Origin: Weeksellaceae bacterium | GTDB taxonomy: Bacteria; Bacteroidota; Bacteroidia; Flavobacteriales; Weeksellaceae | NCBI GenBank assembly: GCA_019459455.1 | Contig: JAIBEX010000021.1 | Coordinates: 439,555-503,554, forward strand | Length of the DNA: 64,000 nucleotides | Direction of reading: 5' to 3' | Shown here: one piece after another, positions 36,451-45,589 of the stretch | Layout: each line of letters starts with the position of its first letter | How positions within the stretch are numbered: position 1 is the first letter of the stretch | Notes under the pieces: model-generated | The model's database searches: none | Told to the model about the DNA's origin: nothing | The model's input: only the letters and a program-made list of their open reading frames with translations | Made by a program: the position numbers and the translations under genes

Positions 36451-37062
36451 ATGCAGCGTTTATTCGATCAAAACTTTGATTCAGAAAAGAATTTGCTTTC
36501 GCGTGACGGCACAGTACACTATTATGGAAAGGTGCTGACAGGAACACAGGCTGATCATTTTTACAGTAAACTCTTGGAAAATATTGAGTGGAAAAATGAT
36601 GAAGCCGTCATTTTCGGCAAGAGGATCATCACCAAAAGGAAAGTAGCCTGGTACGGTGATGCTGATTTTGAATATACCTATTCCAATGCTACGAAGACTG
36701 CCCTGCCGTGGACTCCCGAACTTTTGGAGCTAAAAAAAATCGCTGAGGAAAAAACCGGAGAGACCTATAATTCCTGTCTGCTGAACCTGTATCACAGCGG
36801 GGAAGAGGGCATGGCCTATCACAGCGACGGTGAAAAAGACCTTAAAAAGAATGGCGCCATCGCATCTGTAAGTCTCGGAGCCGAAAGGAAATTTTCATTC
36901 AAACATAAACAAACAAAGGAAAAGGTGGATCTGGTACTGGAGCATGGCAGCCTGCTGGTGATGAAAGACCAGACCCAAAGTTTCTGGCTCCATCGCCTGC
37001 CCCCTACAAAAAAGGTTTCCAGCCCGCGGATCAACCTGACGTTCAGAACCATTGTTAAATAA
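36451..37062 (+). CDS. AlkB-family 2-oxoglutarate/Fe(II)-dependent dioxygenase
   Basis: 203 aa. The C-terminal half has the double-stranded beta-helix motifs: H-x-D in M-A-Y-H-S-D-G-E, a later His in F-W-L-H-R-L-P, and the 2-oxoglutarate Arg in P-R-I-N-L-T-F-R, with the L-N-L-Y motif before the first. Oxidatively removes alkyl groups from DNA (1-methyladenine, 3-methylcytosine); the short bacterial ALKBH2/3-like form. No ada-like regulator nearby. The promoter box abuts the start. Confidence 0.9.
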   Translation: MQRLFDQNFDSEKNLLSRDGTVHYYGKVLTGTQADHFYSKLLENIEWKNDEAVIFGKRIITKRKVAWYGDADFEYTYSNATKTALPWTPELLELKKIAEEKTGETYNSCLLNLYHSGEEGMAYHSDGEKDLKKNGAIASVSLGAERKFSFKHKQTKEKVDLVLEHGSLLVMKDQTQSFWLHRLPPTKKVSSPRINLTFRTIVK

Positions 37063-37083
37063 AAAATCCCCGAATGACGGGGA
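37061..37083 (-). terminator. terminator of the BON-SH3 gene (minus strand)
   Basis: 6-bp GC stem (37067-37072 with 37078-37083), 5-base loop; on the minus strand it is followed by TTTTTT (37066-37061). It overlaps the alkB stop on the plus strand. Confidence 0.75.
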
Positions 37084-37106
37084 CTTCAGCGTTTAAATTT
37101 TATAGA

Positions 37107-37526
37107 TTATGCTTTTAAATATCTTGCATAAGCATAACCCTCCTCACCTGAAGAAGTTCTGACTTTCCACCAGTCCTCGGAAGACTGCTCCACCAAAGTT
37201 ACGGAATCGCCTTTTGAAGCTTTCCCTACGATGGCTGCATCTGTGGAAGGCTCCTGTCTGATATTGAGGTTGGATTCTTCTGTATTCACGGTCAGTGAAG
37301 CTCCTGCTGCCAGTCCAGCTACCTGGACATCAAGATTGATGTCGGAGGCTGAGTACGTGGAGTCAATCGCTCCAAGGGCATTCCATACTGCATCTTTTGC
37401 AGCGGTGGTACCCGCATTTCCGGAAACATATAGAATTCCGTCCTGCTCCCTTACCTGTAACCCGCTGATCCCTGCAGACTGTGCTGCTGAGATTACACCG
37501 GCATATTTATCCTGTAATGCACTCAT
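37107..37526 (-). CDS. BON-like plus SH3b domain protein without signal peptide
   Basis: 139 aa. The N-terminal ~65 residues match a BON pattern (I-S-G-L-Q-V-R-E-Q-D-G-I-L-Y-V-S-G-N-A-G; A-K-D-A-V-W-N-A-L-G-A-I). The C-terminal ~60 are an SH3b domain (N-L-N-I-R-Q-E-P-S-T-D-A-A-I-V-G, W-W-K-V-R, E-G-Y-A-Y-A-R-Y-L). No signal peptide or membrane segment is visible. The layout parallels E. coli Kbp/YgaU (BON then LysM, cytosolic K+-binding) with SH3b in place of LysM. Follows the BON lipoprotein by 14 bases in an operon; own terminator. Confidence 0.82.
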   Translation of the reverse strand: MSALQDKYAGVISAAQSAGISGLQVREQDGILYVSGNAGTTAAKDAVWNALGAIDSTYSASDINLDVQVAGLAAGASLTVNTEESNLNIRQEPSTDAAIVGKASKGDSVTLVEQSSEDWWKVRTSSGEEGYAYARYLKA

Positions 37527-37540
37527 TTGAAGTTCTTTAA

Positions 37541-38020
37541 TTATTTAACGTTATAGTTGTAGTTCACTTTTCCGGCCTGTAAAGCGTCCACAGACTCCTT
37601 AATTTTTCTTGCCTGAGCTGGTGAAACATCACCGGTTAGGGTCAGTTCCCCGTTTACCACTTCTACCTTAACGGAAGGGAAATCCTTCACGGCGTCAGTT
37701 ACTTTCTGCTGAACGGCAGGATCAACAGCAGATACTGTCTCTATAGCTACCGGTGCCTCTATTCTGGACATATCCATCACTTCCTTGATACCGGGGATTG
37801 CCTTCAGTTGGGAAATCATCGCATCTCTTGAAGCTTCATCAGCGAAAGTCCCGCTCAGATGCGCGGTGCCTTCCTTCACTTCTACCGTAGCATTAGGGTT
37901 AGACGTAACTACCGTGGTGGCTTGGGTGGTAAGTTCAGCATCTGAAACTTTCTTTTTACAGGCAATTGATCCAAAAGATATGGCAAGTGCCAATGCAGCC
38001 ATTGCAAATGTTTTTTTCAT
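37541..38020 (-). CDS. BON-domain lipoprotein (two BON domains)
   Basis: 159 aa. Start taken at MKKTFAMAAL (38020), 12 residues inside the open frame; the signal ends in S-I-A-C with Cys21, so it is a lipoprotein. The mature protein has two BON domains: residues ~30-75 (V-E-V-K-E-G-T-A-H-L-S-G-T-F-A-D-E-A) and ~100-150 (V-K-V-E-V-V-N-G-E-L-T-L-T-G-D-V-S). BON lipoproteins (OsmY/DolP-like) act at the outer membrane. First gene of the operon with the BON-SH3 protein; a perfect promoter box is 33 bases upstream. Confidence 0.88.
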   Translation of the reverse strand: MKKTFAMAALALAISFGSIACKKKVSDAELTTQATTVVTSNPNATVEVKEGTAHLSGTFADEASRDAMISQLKAIPGIKEVMDMSRIEAPVAIETVSAVDPAVQQKVTDAVKDFPSVKVEVVNGELTLTGDVSPAQARKIKESVDALQAGKVNYNYNVK

Positions 38021-38053
38021 AGTAAAATATTTAATGTTAAAATTTAATGTTCT

Positions 38054-38061
38054 CAAATTTA
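38054..38061 (-). promoter_or_regulatory. -7 box of the BON operon
   Basis: Reads TAAATTTG on the minus strand, 33 bases before the ATG at 38020. Confidence 0.55.
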
Positions 38062-38213
38062 CTACAAAATCCGAAATAATTTTCTTAATAAAGTCTTAAA
38101 CTTTATTAAATGTTTAGAATTGTCAGACACTTAACACAGGCTGTTTTCATTGATGGGACCACCTTCAGAATGCTACTTGCATAAATGTTATTAACAACTG
38201 TTAAGAAAAATTC

Positions 38214-38221
38214 TATATTTG
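38214..38221 (+). promoter_or_regulatory. -7 box of the dicarboxylate symporter gene
   Basis: Perfect TATATTTG, 22 bases before the ATG at 38244. Confidence 0.55.
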
Positions 38222-38243
38222 TAACCGTAAGAAAAATCAATAC

Positions 38244-39671
38244 ATGAATCCGACACTTCTGAGAATATTTCCATACATCACCTTAACAATTGCTGTTCTA
38301 CTTCACGGAATCAACCTTCTGTATCCACTGCCGCCCGACTATATAGTCTTTGGCCATCTACTGCTTATCTTAGGGATGATTACCTATGCGCTGCAGAAAA
38401 AAAACCTGACGACCTGGATCCTGATCAGCATTGTCATGGGTATCATTATCGGAAGGGATTATCCCGGTGTTGCACTTTCGCTTCAGCCGCTTAGTCAGGG
38501 ATTCATACGGCTGGTGAAGACCATTGTAGGACCCATTCTCTTTGCAACATTGGTGTACGGTATTGCCGGGCATTCCGACCTGAAGCAGGTGGGGAGAATG
38601 GCCTGGAAATCTTTGCTTTATTTTTATACCGCTACTACAATTGCCCTGTTCATAGGTCTTGCGGCAATTAATATCTCTAAGGCCGGTGTGGGAATTGATG
38701 CTTCCAAGATACCGCATCATGAACTGCCCAAAACCTCTGCTATAAAGGAAGCGGACGTAAGAGCCCTTGAAAATATCCCGGAACAGAACCAGTGGATATT
38801 TAAGACAACTGCTTTTTTTCGTGACGTGTTCCCTGAAAATATCATCAAGTCTATCCATGATAACCAGGTACTGCAGATTGTTGTTTTTGCCGTTATTTTT
38901 GGTATTGGACTGGCGCAGCTGCCGGAAAAGAAAAAGAGGCCACTGGTGGATTTCATGGACAGCCTTGCAGAGACCATGTTTAAGTACACCCACATCATCA
39001 TGTATTTTGCACCGATCGGGGTGGGTGCGGCTATGGCGTACACGGTAGGACACATGGGAATTGACATCCTGAAATACCTGTTCATGCTCCTGCTCACGCT
39101 CTACTGTGCGCTGATTGCCTTTTTGCTACTAGTTCTTCTCCCTATTGCACTGTATATGAAAGTCCCGATCCGGAAGTTTATTGAGGCGGTAAAGGAGCCG
39201 GTGTCCATCGCCTTTGCGACCACCAGTTCCGACGCGGCACTGCCAGTGGTCATGCAGAATATGGAGCGCTTCGGTGTACCAAGAAAAATTGTATCTTTTG
39301 TTGTACCTACCGGATATTCCTTTAATCTGGACGGAACCACCCTTTATCTTTCCCTGGCCTCTATTTTTGTTGCGCAGGCGGCAGGTATGGACCTGTCGTT
39401 CGGTCAGCAGTTGCTAATCTGTCTTACTCTGATGATTACGAGTAAAGGAGTAGCTGCCATTCCGCGGGCCTCGCTTATTATCCTCATCGCTACCGCCGAC
39501 CAGTTTGGCCTGCCGGTCTTCATCATAGCTGCTATCCTTGGAATCGATGAACTTATGGATATGGGTAGAACCTCCGTGAATGTGATTGGGAACTGCCTCG
39601 CCTCCGTTGTTATCGCGAAGTGGGAAGGGGAATTCGATCAGGAAAAGGCACTCAATTTCGTTGAGGAATAA
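38244..39671 (+). CDS. dicarboxylate/amino acid:cation symporter (DAACS family)
   Basis: 475 aa, eight transmembrane helices plus two re-entrant loops. The hallmark Ser-rich hairpin is present as F-A-T-T-S-S-D-A-A-L-P-V, then P-T-G-Y-S-F-N-L-D-G-T-T-L-Y and S-K-G-V-A-A-I-P-R-A-S, then G-I-D-E-L-M-D-M-G-R-T-S-V-N-V-I-G-N. These fit GltP/DctA-like Na+ or H+ symporters for glutamate, aspartate or C4-dicarboxylates. The first ~60 residues contain two additional hydrophobic segments before the usual core. Single-gene unit. Confidence 0.93.
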   Translation: MNPTLLRIFPYITLTIAVLLHGINLLYPLPPDYIVFGHLLLILGMITYALQKKNLTTWILISIVMGIIIGRDYPGVALSLQPLSQGFIRLVKTIVGPILFATLVYGIAGHSDLKQVGRMAWKSLLYFYTATTIALFIGLAAINISKAGVGIDASKIPHHELPKTSAIKEADVRALENIPEQNQWIFKTTAFFRDVFPENIIKSIHDNQVLQIVVFAVIFGIGLAQLPEKKKRPLVDFMDSLAETMFKYTHIIMYFAPIGVGAAMAYTVGHMGIDILKYLFMLLLTLYCALIAFLLLVLLPIALYMKVPIRKFIEAVKEPVSIAFATTSSDAALPVVMQNMERFGVPRKIVSFVVPTGYSFNLDGTTLYLSLASIFVAQAAGMDLSFGQQLLICLTLMITSKGVAAIPRASLIILIATADQFGLPVFIIAAILGIDELMDMGRTSVNVIGNCLASVVIAKWEGEFDQEKALNFVEE

Positions 39672-39740
39672 ATTTCTTTGTTCTGGAGGCCTTACACGAT
39701 TTCCCGCCTTCGAACCCAGTAATTTAACTAACGGATGGCT

Positions 39741-42539
39741 TTACTTCACTGTGATCTCATCAACAAAAATAAATGCTTCACCACCTGAACCCTGATGCCA
39801 TTGCGGCAACTTCCCAAAATTAGAAGCCTTTATCTTTAGATATCTTGCTTCTGTCGGAAGGACTTCAGCCCTGAAGTTTTTAATGAGAAGTGCCGTGTTT
39901 TTAGGATCTGCATCGTTCTTAACGGTCGCTACAATGAAATAATCTTTATTGTCTGACGACAGATAATATTCCACTTTTGATGGCATTAAAATCCAACTTC
40001 GGCTGTCCTGTAGATAGGTGGAGGAAATTTCTGTGACTTCCTGGAGCATCTTAAAATCGATGACCGCTTCAAAATCCTGACCCTGATACCCCTGCCATTC
40101 GCCCTTCCGCCAGTTTTCGGTTCCAGATATACCGTCTATGATGCCTTTGTCACCTCCTGCAGTGTACTGCGGATTATACGTTGATTTGATGGAAATATCC
40201 CAATGGTTGGGTCTTTTGAAAAACTCCGCTGTGGTCTCGCTGCTTTTTTTGCCGTTCCTTTCGGCGTAACTGTAAACCACCGTGGTTTTATTGATGCCGA
40301 ATGGTTTTTTATATGACACAAACTTCTTTTTCGCGCTGTATCCCTTCTCTATGGCAGCGTAAAAGATCCGGTCCTTAGATTGAAAGGATTCAATCTCTAC
40401 GAGGGTTTCAAACTCAAATACCCGGTCGGCCTTAATCAGAGGTGCTTCCACCAGGTTTTCGTACTTCTCCGCTTCTTTTAGGGTGACATTTTCGAAACCC
40501 AGTTTCCGGAGTTCCAGTCTGGGGGTATTTTTTGTGATGATTTTTGAGGTTCCGTCCTCGAAGTTGATTTTTATTTCGTCAAAATAGGGAGTCGTGGTTT
40601 CCCACTCCGGTTTGCCGGGCGTTACGCTGTAAATTCCCAGTGAACTCAGCACAAACCACGCACTCATCTGACCACAGTCTTCATTACCGATCAGTCCGTC
40701 CGGAGAATTTTTATAGAAATGATCCAGGATGAACCTGATTTTTGCATCTGCTTTTTCGGGTTTATCAACAAAATTATAGAGGTAGGCGATATGATGGCTT
40801 GGTTCGTTGCCATGGGCATACTGTCCTATGAGACCAGTGAGATCAGCCTGATCGCGGCCTGTTGTTTTTTCCGGTGCTTCAAAAATCCCGTCAAGGAATT
40901 TTTCAAAGGATTCCTTGCCGCCGTGCGCTGCAATAAGGCCTTCCACATCATGCGGGACAAAGAACGAGTATTGCCAGGAGTTCCCTTCGGTAAAATTATT
41001 GTTCACTTCCCGGGGCTCAAATGGCTGCAGCCAGTTGCCATTCTTGCGCGGCTGCATAAAGCCGGTTTTCGGGTTATAGAGATTTTTCCAGTTTTGGGAC
41101 CGTTTCATGAAATAGACATAATCGTCTTTTTTGCCCAGAAGGTTTGCCATTTGCGCGATGCACCAGTCGTCATAGGCATACTCCAGTGTTTTGGACACGT
41201 TTTCGTGTTCATCTTCAACCGCGATATAGGATTTCTGTTTGTAGGCGTCAAGTCCGAAGATGTCCAGCATCGCTGAATTTCTGGCTGCTTCATACTCCTT
41301 TTCGTAATCAAAACCTTTGATTCCTTTGACCATGGCATCTGCAATTACGGACACCGAGTGATAACCGATCATGCATTCGGTCTCATTTGCCGCAAGTTCC
41401 CAAACCGGTAATCTTCCACCCTGTTCATATTGCCGGATAAAGGTGTTGATGAAATCAGCAGTCTTCTTTTTATGCAGTAATGTCATAAGGGGATGTGCAC
41501 CCCGGAACGTGTCCCAAAGTGAGAAGACAGTATGGTTTTCAAAGTTTTCAGCCGTGTGGATCCTGTTGTCCCGCCCGCGGTATTTTCCGTCAGTGTCCTG
41601 ATAGATGTTGGGCTGCAGGAATACATGATAAAGGGCAGTATAGAAAACAGCCAGCTTATCCTTATTATCACTTTTCACCTCAATTTTGGAAAGTTCTCTG
41701 TTCCAAAGATCTTCTGCACCTTTCCTTACAAGGTTAAAATCGTCTGAACTTGCTTCAGCTAGCATATTCCGGTGAGCGCCCTCATTTGAAGTTGCCGAAA
41801 GCGCAACTTTGACCGAAATTTTTTCGCCTTTTTTTACAGATGAAGAAAGAGCCAGTGCAAGTTCTGTTCCTGAGAAGGCTTTGTCATTGGGTGTTCCGCC
41901 CCCGCGTATCCTGGAGATCTTCAGTGGTTTTGAGAATTCAATCCGCGCGAAGACATACTGGTCCGTCGCCCAGGCTTCGGAACGGCGCAGGACTTCGACT
42001 GTTTTGGAGTCAATGATTTTTATCTGCCCTTCCAGCAGTTTATCGCGGTGATTAAGGTCCAGTATGATATTAGACTGACCGGCCCTGTTGAAGGTATACT
42101 CGTGATAACCGACTCTTGTTGTGGCGGTCAGGCGTACATCAATATCATCATCAAGAAGTTTAACCGAATAAAACCCTGCACTTGCCTTTTCATTTTTATG
42201 CGAGAATTTAGAGGAATAATTTTTAGTGTCCAGGTTAGGCGTACCCATCGTAGGCATCAGCATGATATCTCCATAGTCAGAAACGCCTGTCCCGTTCAAA
42301 TGGGTGTGCGAAAATCCGTAGATAATCTGGTCGGAATAGTGATATCCACCGCAGCCGTCCCAGCTGCCGTCAATTCTCGTGTCCGGGGAGAGTTGGACCA
42401 TCCCGAAGGGTACGGTGGCGCCGGGAAAAGTATGTCCGTGTCCGCCAGTACCTATAAATGGATTGACGTGGGCCGCAAAGTTCTGGGCTCCTGAACTCAG
42501 GCAAAGCAGCAGTAAAAACAGGGTGGAGACTTTTTTCAT
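39741..42539 (-). CDS. GH92 family glycoside hydrolase (putative alpha-1,2-mannosidase)
   Basis: 932 aa with a Sec signal peptide (cleavage after S-S-G-A, about residue 18). GH92 N-terminal domain with V-N-P-F-I-G-T-G-G-H-G-H-T-F-P-G-A and F-S-H-T-H-L-N-G-T-G, catalytic half with W-D-T-F-R-G-A-H-P-L-M-T and E-N-E-D-C-G-Q-M-S-A-W region (the Ca2+/catalytic acid area). The last ~130 residues look like a discoidin (F5/8) beta-sandwich. The family trims alpha-mannose from eukaryotic N-glycans or fungal mannan. No SusC/SusD or other glycan genes nearby. Confidence 0.94.
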   Translation of the reverse strand: MKKVSTLFLLLLCLSSGAQNFAAHVNPFIGTGGHGHTFPGATVPFGMVQLSPDTRIDGSWDGCGGYHYSDQIIYGFSHTHLNGTGVSDYGDIMLMPTMGTPNLDTKNYSSKFSHKNEKASAGFYSVKLLDDDIDVRLTATTRVGYHEYTFNRAGQSNIILDLNHRDKLLEGQIKIIDSKTVEVLRRSEAWATDQYVFARIEFSKPLKISRIRGGGTPNDKAFSGTELALALSSSVKKGEKISVKVALSATSNEGAHRNMLAEASSDDFNLVRKGAEDLWNRELSKIEVKSDNKDKLAVFYTALYHVFLQPNIYQDTDGKYRGRDNRIHTAENFENHTVFSLWDTFRGAHPLMTLLHKKKTADFINTFIRQYEQGGRLPVWELAANETECMIGYHSVSVIADAMVKGIKGFDYEKEYEAARNSAMLDIFGLDAYKQKSYIAVEDEHENVSKTLEYAYDDWCIAQMANLLGKKDDYVYFMKRSQNWKNLYNPKTGFMQPRKNGNWLQPFEPREVNNNFTEGNSWQYSFFVPHDVEGLIAAHGGKESFEKFLDGIFEAPEKTTGRDQADLTGLIGQYAHGNEPSHHIAYLYNFVDKPEKADAKIRFILDHFYKNSPDGLIGNEDCGQMSAWFVLSSLGIYSVTPGKPEWETTTPYFDEIKINFEDGTSKIITKNTPRLELRKLGFENVTLKEAEKYENLVEAPLIKADRVFEFETLVEIESFQSKDRIFYAAIEKGYSAKKKFVSYKKPFGINKTTVVYSYAERNGKKSSETTAEFFKRPNHWDISIKSTYNPQYTAGGDKGIIDGISGTENWRKGEWQGYQGQDFEAVIDFKMLQEVTEISSTYLQDSRSWILMPSKVEYYLSSDNKDYFIVATVKNDADPKNTALLIKNFRAEVLPTEARYLKIKASNFGKLPQWHQGSGGEAFIFVDEITVK

Positions 42540-42636
42540 AAAGTGGATGTAGAATTTCTAAAAGTACTTAAAATATCAATAGCCATAATCTGACAAATCT
42601 CTTATTTTTATTAAGTCTAAATTGCTCACAATTCCG

Positions 42637-42644
42637 TAAGTTTG
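42637..42644 (+). promoter_or_regulatory. -7 box of mrp
   Basis: Perfect TAAGTTTG, 24 bases before the mrp ATG at 42669. Confidence 0.55.
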
Positions 42645-42668
42645 TAACTCCATATTTAGATAAAAATT

Positions 42669-43775
42669 ATGTTGACGAAATCAAGAGTTCAGGATTTCCT
42701 GAAAGAGATCGAGGTGGAAGATTTGGTAAATAATCTTCAGGTGATGGGTAATGAAGTTTATCTCGACATGACCGCACATTCCCCCGCAATGCACGAAAAA
42801 AAGAAGCTGGAAGTAGCCATGAAGCAGGCCTTTGCTTCAGAATTTGGTGAAGAGGTGGTTTTGAAACTTAAAATAATCGCTCCGGAACCGTCCGAAGTTC
42901 AGAAAAATCAGATCAAGGGAAAACAGATTCCCGGAATTCAGAATATTATTGCCATCGCCTCCGGAAAGGGCGGGGTTGGAAAATCAACCGTAGCTGCAAA
43001 TCTGGCCGTAACGCTCGCAAAGATGGGTTTCAAAGTGGGGCTTTTGGATGCCGACATCTATGGCCCTTCGGTCCCCACCATGCTGGATACCGAGGGTGCA
43101 AAACCACTATCCGTGGAGGTTAACGGAAGAAACCTGATGCAGCCCGTGGAGAATTACGGAGTCAAAATGCTCTCAATCGGTTATTTTTCAGGCGCGAACC
43201 AGGCGGTGGTCTGGCGCGGTCCTATGGCTTCAAAAGCTTTGAACCAGATGATCCGTGATGCACACTGGGGCGAGCTGGATTTCATGCTGATCGACCTTCC
43301 GCCTGGAACCGGGGATATCCATCTGTCCATCATTCAGGAAGTACCGGTTACAGGGGCCGTTATCGTAAGTACACCGCAGCATGTGGCCCTGGCTGATGTG
43401 CGCAAAGGAATTGCGATGTTCCAGATGGAAAGCATCAACATTCCTGTCCTCGGACTCATCGAGAATATGTCCTATTTCACTCCTGAGGAGTTGCCGGAAA
43501 ATAAATATTATATTTTCGGAAAACAGGGTGCCCAATATTTGGCAGAAGACCTGGGAATTCCGGTCTTAGGCGAGATTCCTTTAATCCAGAGCATCAGGGA
43601 GGCAGGAGACGTCGGCAGGCCTGCAGCCATGCAGGAAGGTTCGCTAATAGAGGAAATTTACAGGACTACTGCACAGAATATGATTGAGAGCCTGGTGGAG
43701 CGGAATAAGAATCTGCCGCCAACTGAGGCCGTAAAAATAACAACCATGGCCGGTTGTGCACCGAAGAATAAATAA
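42669..43775 (+). CDS. Mrp/ApbC-type Fe-S cluster carrier ATPase
   Basis: 368 aa. N-terminal DUF59/MIP18-like domain (residues ~1-75) followed by a P-loop ATPase of the Mrp/NBP35 type: A-S-G-K-G-G-V-G-K-S-T (deviant Walker A), D-A-D-I-Y-G-P-S-V, P-P-G-T-G-D-I-H-L, and G-L-I-E-N-M-S-Y. The usual C-x2-C for Fe-S binding is absent at N-M-S-Y-F; a single Cys is in the C-terminal tail (A-G-C-A-P-K). Delivers Fe-S clusters to target proteins. Followed after 61 bases by nifU, which provides clusters; the two are probably one transcript. Confidence 0.93.
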   Translation: MLTKSRVQDFLKEIEVEDLVNNLQVMGNEVYLDMTAHSPAMHEKKKLEVAMKQAFASEFGEEVVLKLKIIAPEPSEVQKNQIKGKQIPGIQNIIAIASGKGGVGKSTVAANLAVTLAKMGFKVGLLDADIYGPSVPTMLDTEGAKPLSVEVNGRNLMQPVENYGVKMLSIGYFSGANQAVVWRGPMASKALNQMIRDAHWGELDFMLIDLPPGTGDIHLSIIQEVPVTGAVIVSTPQHVALADVRKGIAMFQMESINIPVLGLIENMSYFTPEELPENKYYIFGKQGAQYLAEDLGIPVLGEIPLIQSIREAGDVGRPAAMQEGSLIEEIYRTTAQNMIESLVERNKNLPPTEAVKITTMAGCAPKNK

Positions 43776-43836
43776 ATAGGAGGCTTGATGTTGGAGGTGT
43801 TGAAGGACACACCGACTTTTACTCCGGAAAAATGAT

Positions 43837-44085
43837 ATGAAAAGCAATACTATACACGAAGCGACTGTAACCCGCGTACTGGAAGCTCTTGAGAGCATAC
43901 GTCCCTTTCTTAATAAGGACGGAGGCGATATTGAATTGATAGATGTGGAAGGCAGCAAGGTGATCGTGAAGCTGCAGGGCAACTGCAACGGTTGTCCCAT
44001 GAGTTTCTCCACCATGAAGCTTGGAGTGGAAAATACGATAAAACAGCATGCTCCCGAAATTACGGAAGTGGTAAGCATCAATTAG
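43837..44085 (+). CDS. NifU-like Fe-S scaffold domain protein
   Basis: 82 aa, a complete NfuA/NifU C-terminal domain: R-P-F-L-N-K-D-G-G-D-I-E-L at the start, G-N-C-N-G-C-P-M-S carrying the C-x2-C cluster-binding pair, then a C-terminal helix. Carries Fe-S clusters to apoproteins. Immediately downstream of the Mrp ATPase gene, a typical pairing; ends in a strong terminator. Confidence 0.93.
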   Translation: MKSNTIHEATVTRVLEALESIRPFLNKDGGDIELIDVEGSKVIVKLQGNCNGCPMSFSTMKLGVENTIKQHAPEITEVVSIN

Positions 44086-44109
44086 TACGTCCAGAATTTT
44101 TACGGTGAG

Positions 44110-44144
44110 CCCTTTCAGCTGGAATGCTGAAAGGGTTTCATTTT
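44110..44144 (+). terminator. terminator of mrp-nifU
   Basis: 10-bp perfect stem (44110-44119 with 44126-44135), 6-base loop, then TTTCATTTT. Confidence 0.88.
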
Positions 44145-44187
44145 CTTATAAACCGCCTGTCCACGAGCCCAAAATATCTTTTTTTGC

Positions 44188-44195
44188 TATATTTG
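44188..44195 (+). promoter_or_regulatory. -7 box of dacB
   Basis: Perfect TATATTTG, 18 bases before the dacB ATG at 44214. Confidence 0.55.
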
Positions 44196-44213
44196 AACTT
44201 AAAATAGTCCTTC

Positions 44214-45584
44214 ATGAAAAAGATATTCGCCGCCGGCATTGTTTGCTCACAGCTTTTTTTTGCCCAGAATACTGCCCAGAAACTTGATGCCTCCACCAGA
44301 AACCTGATGGATTCAGCACCGGCCTATTCGGCGAACATCTCATTTTATGTGGCAGATGACGCAGGCAATTTTGTCTACGAATATCAGGGAAACAAAGGAT
44401 TGTCAACCGCCTCTACCCAGAAAATCTTTACGGCCGCTGCTGCCTTGGAAACCCTTGGAAAGAACTATACCTACAAAACAACTTCTTCCTATACCGGAAA
44501 CATATCATCAGGAACCCTGACCGGGAATTTGGTCATCAGTTCAAACGGAGATCCCACCCTCGGAAGTTGGCGTTACGAAGGCTGGAAACCCGAAAATTTT
44601 AAGCAGAAACTCATCGCCGCCATTAAACAGAAAGGAATTAGAACGATATCAGGAGACCTCGTGATTGACGACGTTTATTTTGATTTCCAGACGGTGCCAG
44701 GCGGCTGGCCCTGGGATGATATGGGGAATTATTACGGTGCAGGTGTCTGGAGTGTGAACTGGCGCGAAAACCAATTCGACATGAACCTCCAGAACGGCAG
44801 GATCAAGGATTTCAATATTCCGCTCGAAAACGTAAAATGGGTTAACGAAGTGAAAACCGGTGGGAGTTCTGACCAGAGTCTCATCTTTACCGCTCCCTAT
44901 TCGGAGGTGGCCTTGATTAACGGAACCCTTCCGGCAAAAGCAATGATGGTTTCCGGAGCTATTCCCAACCCTCCTTTGCAGCTGGGAGTCGAGGTTAAAA
45001 ACTGGCTTGCAGAAAACGGAATCGACATCAGCGGTAAGGTTATCACCAACAGCCAGCAGAAGATTCAGGGCAGGGAAATTATTACGGCCCCGAAATCAAA
45101 TATTTTCTTCACCCATGAATCTCCAACTTTAGATAAGATGGTGTACTGGTTTTTGAAAAAAAGCGTGAATCTTTATGGCGAAACCTTTGTGAAAACAATG
45201 GGTAAAGAGAAAAAGGGAACAGGAAGTTTCGAGGCGGGAATAGATTATATGAAGGAGTTTTGGAAGGGAAAAGGCATTAACGAAGCGATGATTAATTTTG
45301 CTGATGGCAGTGGACTTTCTCCGCAGAATTACGTTTCGGCAAGGGCAGAAGTCCAGGCCCTGCTTTGGTCCCGGAAACAGCCGTGGTTCAGCTCTTTTTA
45401 TGAAGGTTTTCCGGAACAGAACGGAATGAAGATGAAAAGCGGTACCATCCGGAATATAAAATCCTTTGCCGGGTATCACACCTCGTCGAAAGGAAATAAA
45501 TATGTGTATTCAATAATCATCAACAACTATCAGGGTGGTAGTGTAAGTGATGCACTTTTCAAAGTACTGAATCATTTAAAATAA
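44214..45584 (+). CDS. dacB: D-alanyl-D-alanine carboxypeptidase/endopeptidase (PBP4 type)
   Basis: 456 aa class C penicillin-binding protein exported by a Sec signal (M-K-K-I-F-A-A-G-I-V...F-A-Q). Catalytic motifs: S-x-x-K as S-T-Q-K near residue 65, S-x-N as S-V-N in K-S-V-N-L-Y-G-E, and K-S-G-T near residue 405. Trims and cuts peptide cross-links in peptidoglycan. The histidine kinase gene begins 5 bases later, so they share an mRNA. Confidence 0.93.
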   Translation: MKKIFAAGIVCSQLFFAQNTAQKLDASTRNLMDSAPAYSANISFYVADDAGNFVYEYQGNKGLSTASTQKIFTAAAALETLGKNYTYKTTSSYTGNISSGTLTGNLVISSNGDPTLGSWRYEGWKPENFKQKLIAAIKQKGIRTISGDLVIDDVYFDFQTVPGGWPWDDMGNYYGAGVWSVNWRENQFDMNLQNGRIKDFNIPLENVKWVNEVKTGGSSDQSLIFTAPYSEVALINGTLPAKAMMVSGAIPNPPLQLGVEVKNWLAENGIDISGKVITNSQQKIQGREIITAPKSNIFFTHESPTLDKMVYWFLKKSVNLYGETFVKTMGKEKKGTGSFEAGIDYMKEFWKGKGINEAMINFADGSGLSPQNYVSARAEVQALLWSRKQPWFSSFYEGFPEQNGMKMKSGTIRNIKSFAGYHTSSKGNKYVYSIIINNYQGGSVSDALFKVLNHLK

Positions 45585-45589
45585 TCAAT

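Noticed and set aside
38370..39053. 227-aa open frame antisense to the symporter gene
   Set aside because: The plus-strand symporter has all family motifs here.
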